A stretch of DNA of 41,812 nt, from positions 1 through 41,812 of the forward strand of contig JAAXHO010000197.1 of assembly GCA_012270795.1 (NCBI GenBank), in the 5' to 3' direction. Within the stretch, counting starts at the first letter, position 1; each line of letters opens with the position of its first letter. Below the pieces are notes generated by a model. That model did not search any database, was not told where the DNA came from, and worked only from the letters and a program-made list of their open reading frames with translations. The DNA comes from Candidatus Poribacteria bacterium (GTDB taxonomy: Bacteria; Poribacteria; WGA-4E; WGA-3G). Made by a program: the position numbers and the translations under genes. Shown in pieces: positions 41,209 through 41,812 of this stretch.

Positions 41209-41812
41209 TTACCTATCTCCCGAAGACTGACGCATCTGCTTTGCAGAAAGGTACTGTTCTTCAAAGTGTGGTATACCCGCAGCTTTTTCAAGAAACGTAT
41301 CCAAATAGCGATTCATCATAAGATGATCACCGAGTTTCTGGTATGCAAGCGCAAGACGATAGTAAGCCTCTAATTCAGTGGCATCCAAAGACACACCTTT
41401 TTCATACGATTGGATAGCACTCAGTAATTCGCCAGTTTCTTGATATGCAAGACCGAGGTTAAAATAGACCGTAGCATCACCACCATCTATCTCTATACCT
41501 GCTTTATAATACCGAATCGCTTCAGCATAAGATTCTTTATTTAGATACGCATCAGCGAGGTTGTAGTAGGTATCCACAAATGTTGGGTCAGATGTGAGCG
41601 CGTTTTGATATGCCTCAAGTGCTTCTTCAAACCTAGCGGACATGTCGTAAGCATAACCGAGGTTATTGTAAAAGGCAGGATTCTCCGGCTCAATTTCAAG
41701 TGCAGCTCTAAACATCTCTATCGCAAGAAGAAACAAACGAAGATCAATATAAACTAAACCCAAGTTGTTATAAGCATGCTGATACTTTTCATCAAGAGAC
41801 AGGGCAGTTTGA
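41209..41812 (-). CDS. TPR-repeat protein, partial (5' end outside window)
   Basis: The frame is open to the window's right edge, so the start is outside. At least 200 codons are present. Five TPR units are visible: AYNNLGLVYIDLRLFLLAIE, AFYNNLGYAYDMSARFEEAL, VDTYYNLADAYLNKESYAEA, ATVYFNLGLAYQETGELLSA and LEAYYRLALAYQKLGDH. It ends with a charged helix (EEQYLSAKQMRQSSGDR). The upstream sequence (SLDEKYQHAYNN) continues the repeat pattern, so several more units are likely. Function unknown; probably a scaffold. Confidence 0.85.
   Translation of the reverse strand, partial: QTALSLDEKYQHAYNNLGLVYIDLRLFLLAIEMFRAALEIEPENPAFYNNLGYAYDMSARFEEALEAYQNALTSDPTFVDTYYNLADAYLNKESYAEAIRYYKAGIEIDGGDATVYFNLGLAYQETGELLSAIQSYEKGVSLDATELEAYYRLALAYQKLGDHLMMNRYLDTFLEKAAGIPHFEEQYLSAKQMRQSSGDR

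Overview
The window looks like chromosomal DNA of an uncultured, AT-rich (about 40% G+C by eye) Gram-negative-type bacterium. The gene mix best fits Candidatus Poribacteria or a close relative: LamG proteins with signal peptides, a sulfatase-fold hydrolase, a Gfo/Idh/MocA oxidoreductase, ThuA, tandem serine hydrolases, HEAT and TPR proteins, an ECF sigma factor fused to a beta-propeller, and many palindromic intergenic repeats. That assignment is inference from gene content; no rRNA or tRNA was found.

Layout. 1-12,900 (mostly + strand): a promoter and structured leader before a frameshifted membrane-anchored protein; a sulfatase-fold hydrolase; a sigma/TM/propeller fusion; a repeat-rich gap containing a small inverted-repeat transposable element; then a LamG protein, two paralogous serine hydrolases, ThuA and an aldose epimerase (a catabolic/secretory set), followed by a repeat-rich gap and a 69-aa ORF. 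12,943-16,487 (-): membrane protein, phosphoglucosamine-mutase-type enzyme and YvcK, a cell-envelope precursor cluster. 16,584-21,415 (-): DUF2971 and GIY-YIG accessory genes, a HEAT/TPR protein, an oxidoreductase, a 3-hydroxyacyl-CoA dehydrogenase and RsmI. 21,621-24,174 (-): the most notable locus, a four-gene run of UPF0175-like antitoxin, PIN protein, SSB-like/DarT1 fusion and NADAR antitoxin. It is flanked by two different inverted-repeat elements, one inserted exactly at the NADAR stop codon.

24,573-27,708 (-): a three-TM protein, TsaE and a sugar-type double ABC ATPase. 27,893-30,282 (+): a type II restriction-modification pair whose methyltransferase has an N-terminal HEAT region. 30,529-36,956 (+): a possible single-strand-annealing-type protein, a second LamG protein, two SDR proteins, a small protein plus frameshifted HNH nuclease, a GDPD and a deacetylase-fold protein. 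37,026-41,198 (+): ArsA-like ATPase, membrane protein and HslV-HslU. A TPR gene runs off the right edge on the - strand.

The accessory content (TA stack, R-M, HNH, GIY-YIG/DUF2971) sits between housekeeping genes rather than in one prophage. At least four non-autonomous inverted-repeat elements are recognisable by terminal repeats, two or three with clear target duplications. They carry palindromic modules that recur elsewhere in the window. No transposase, integrase or CRISPR array was seen.
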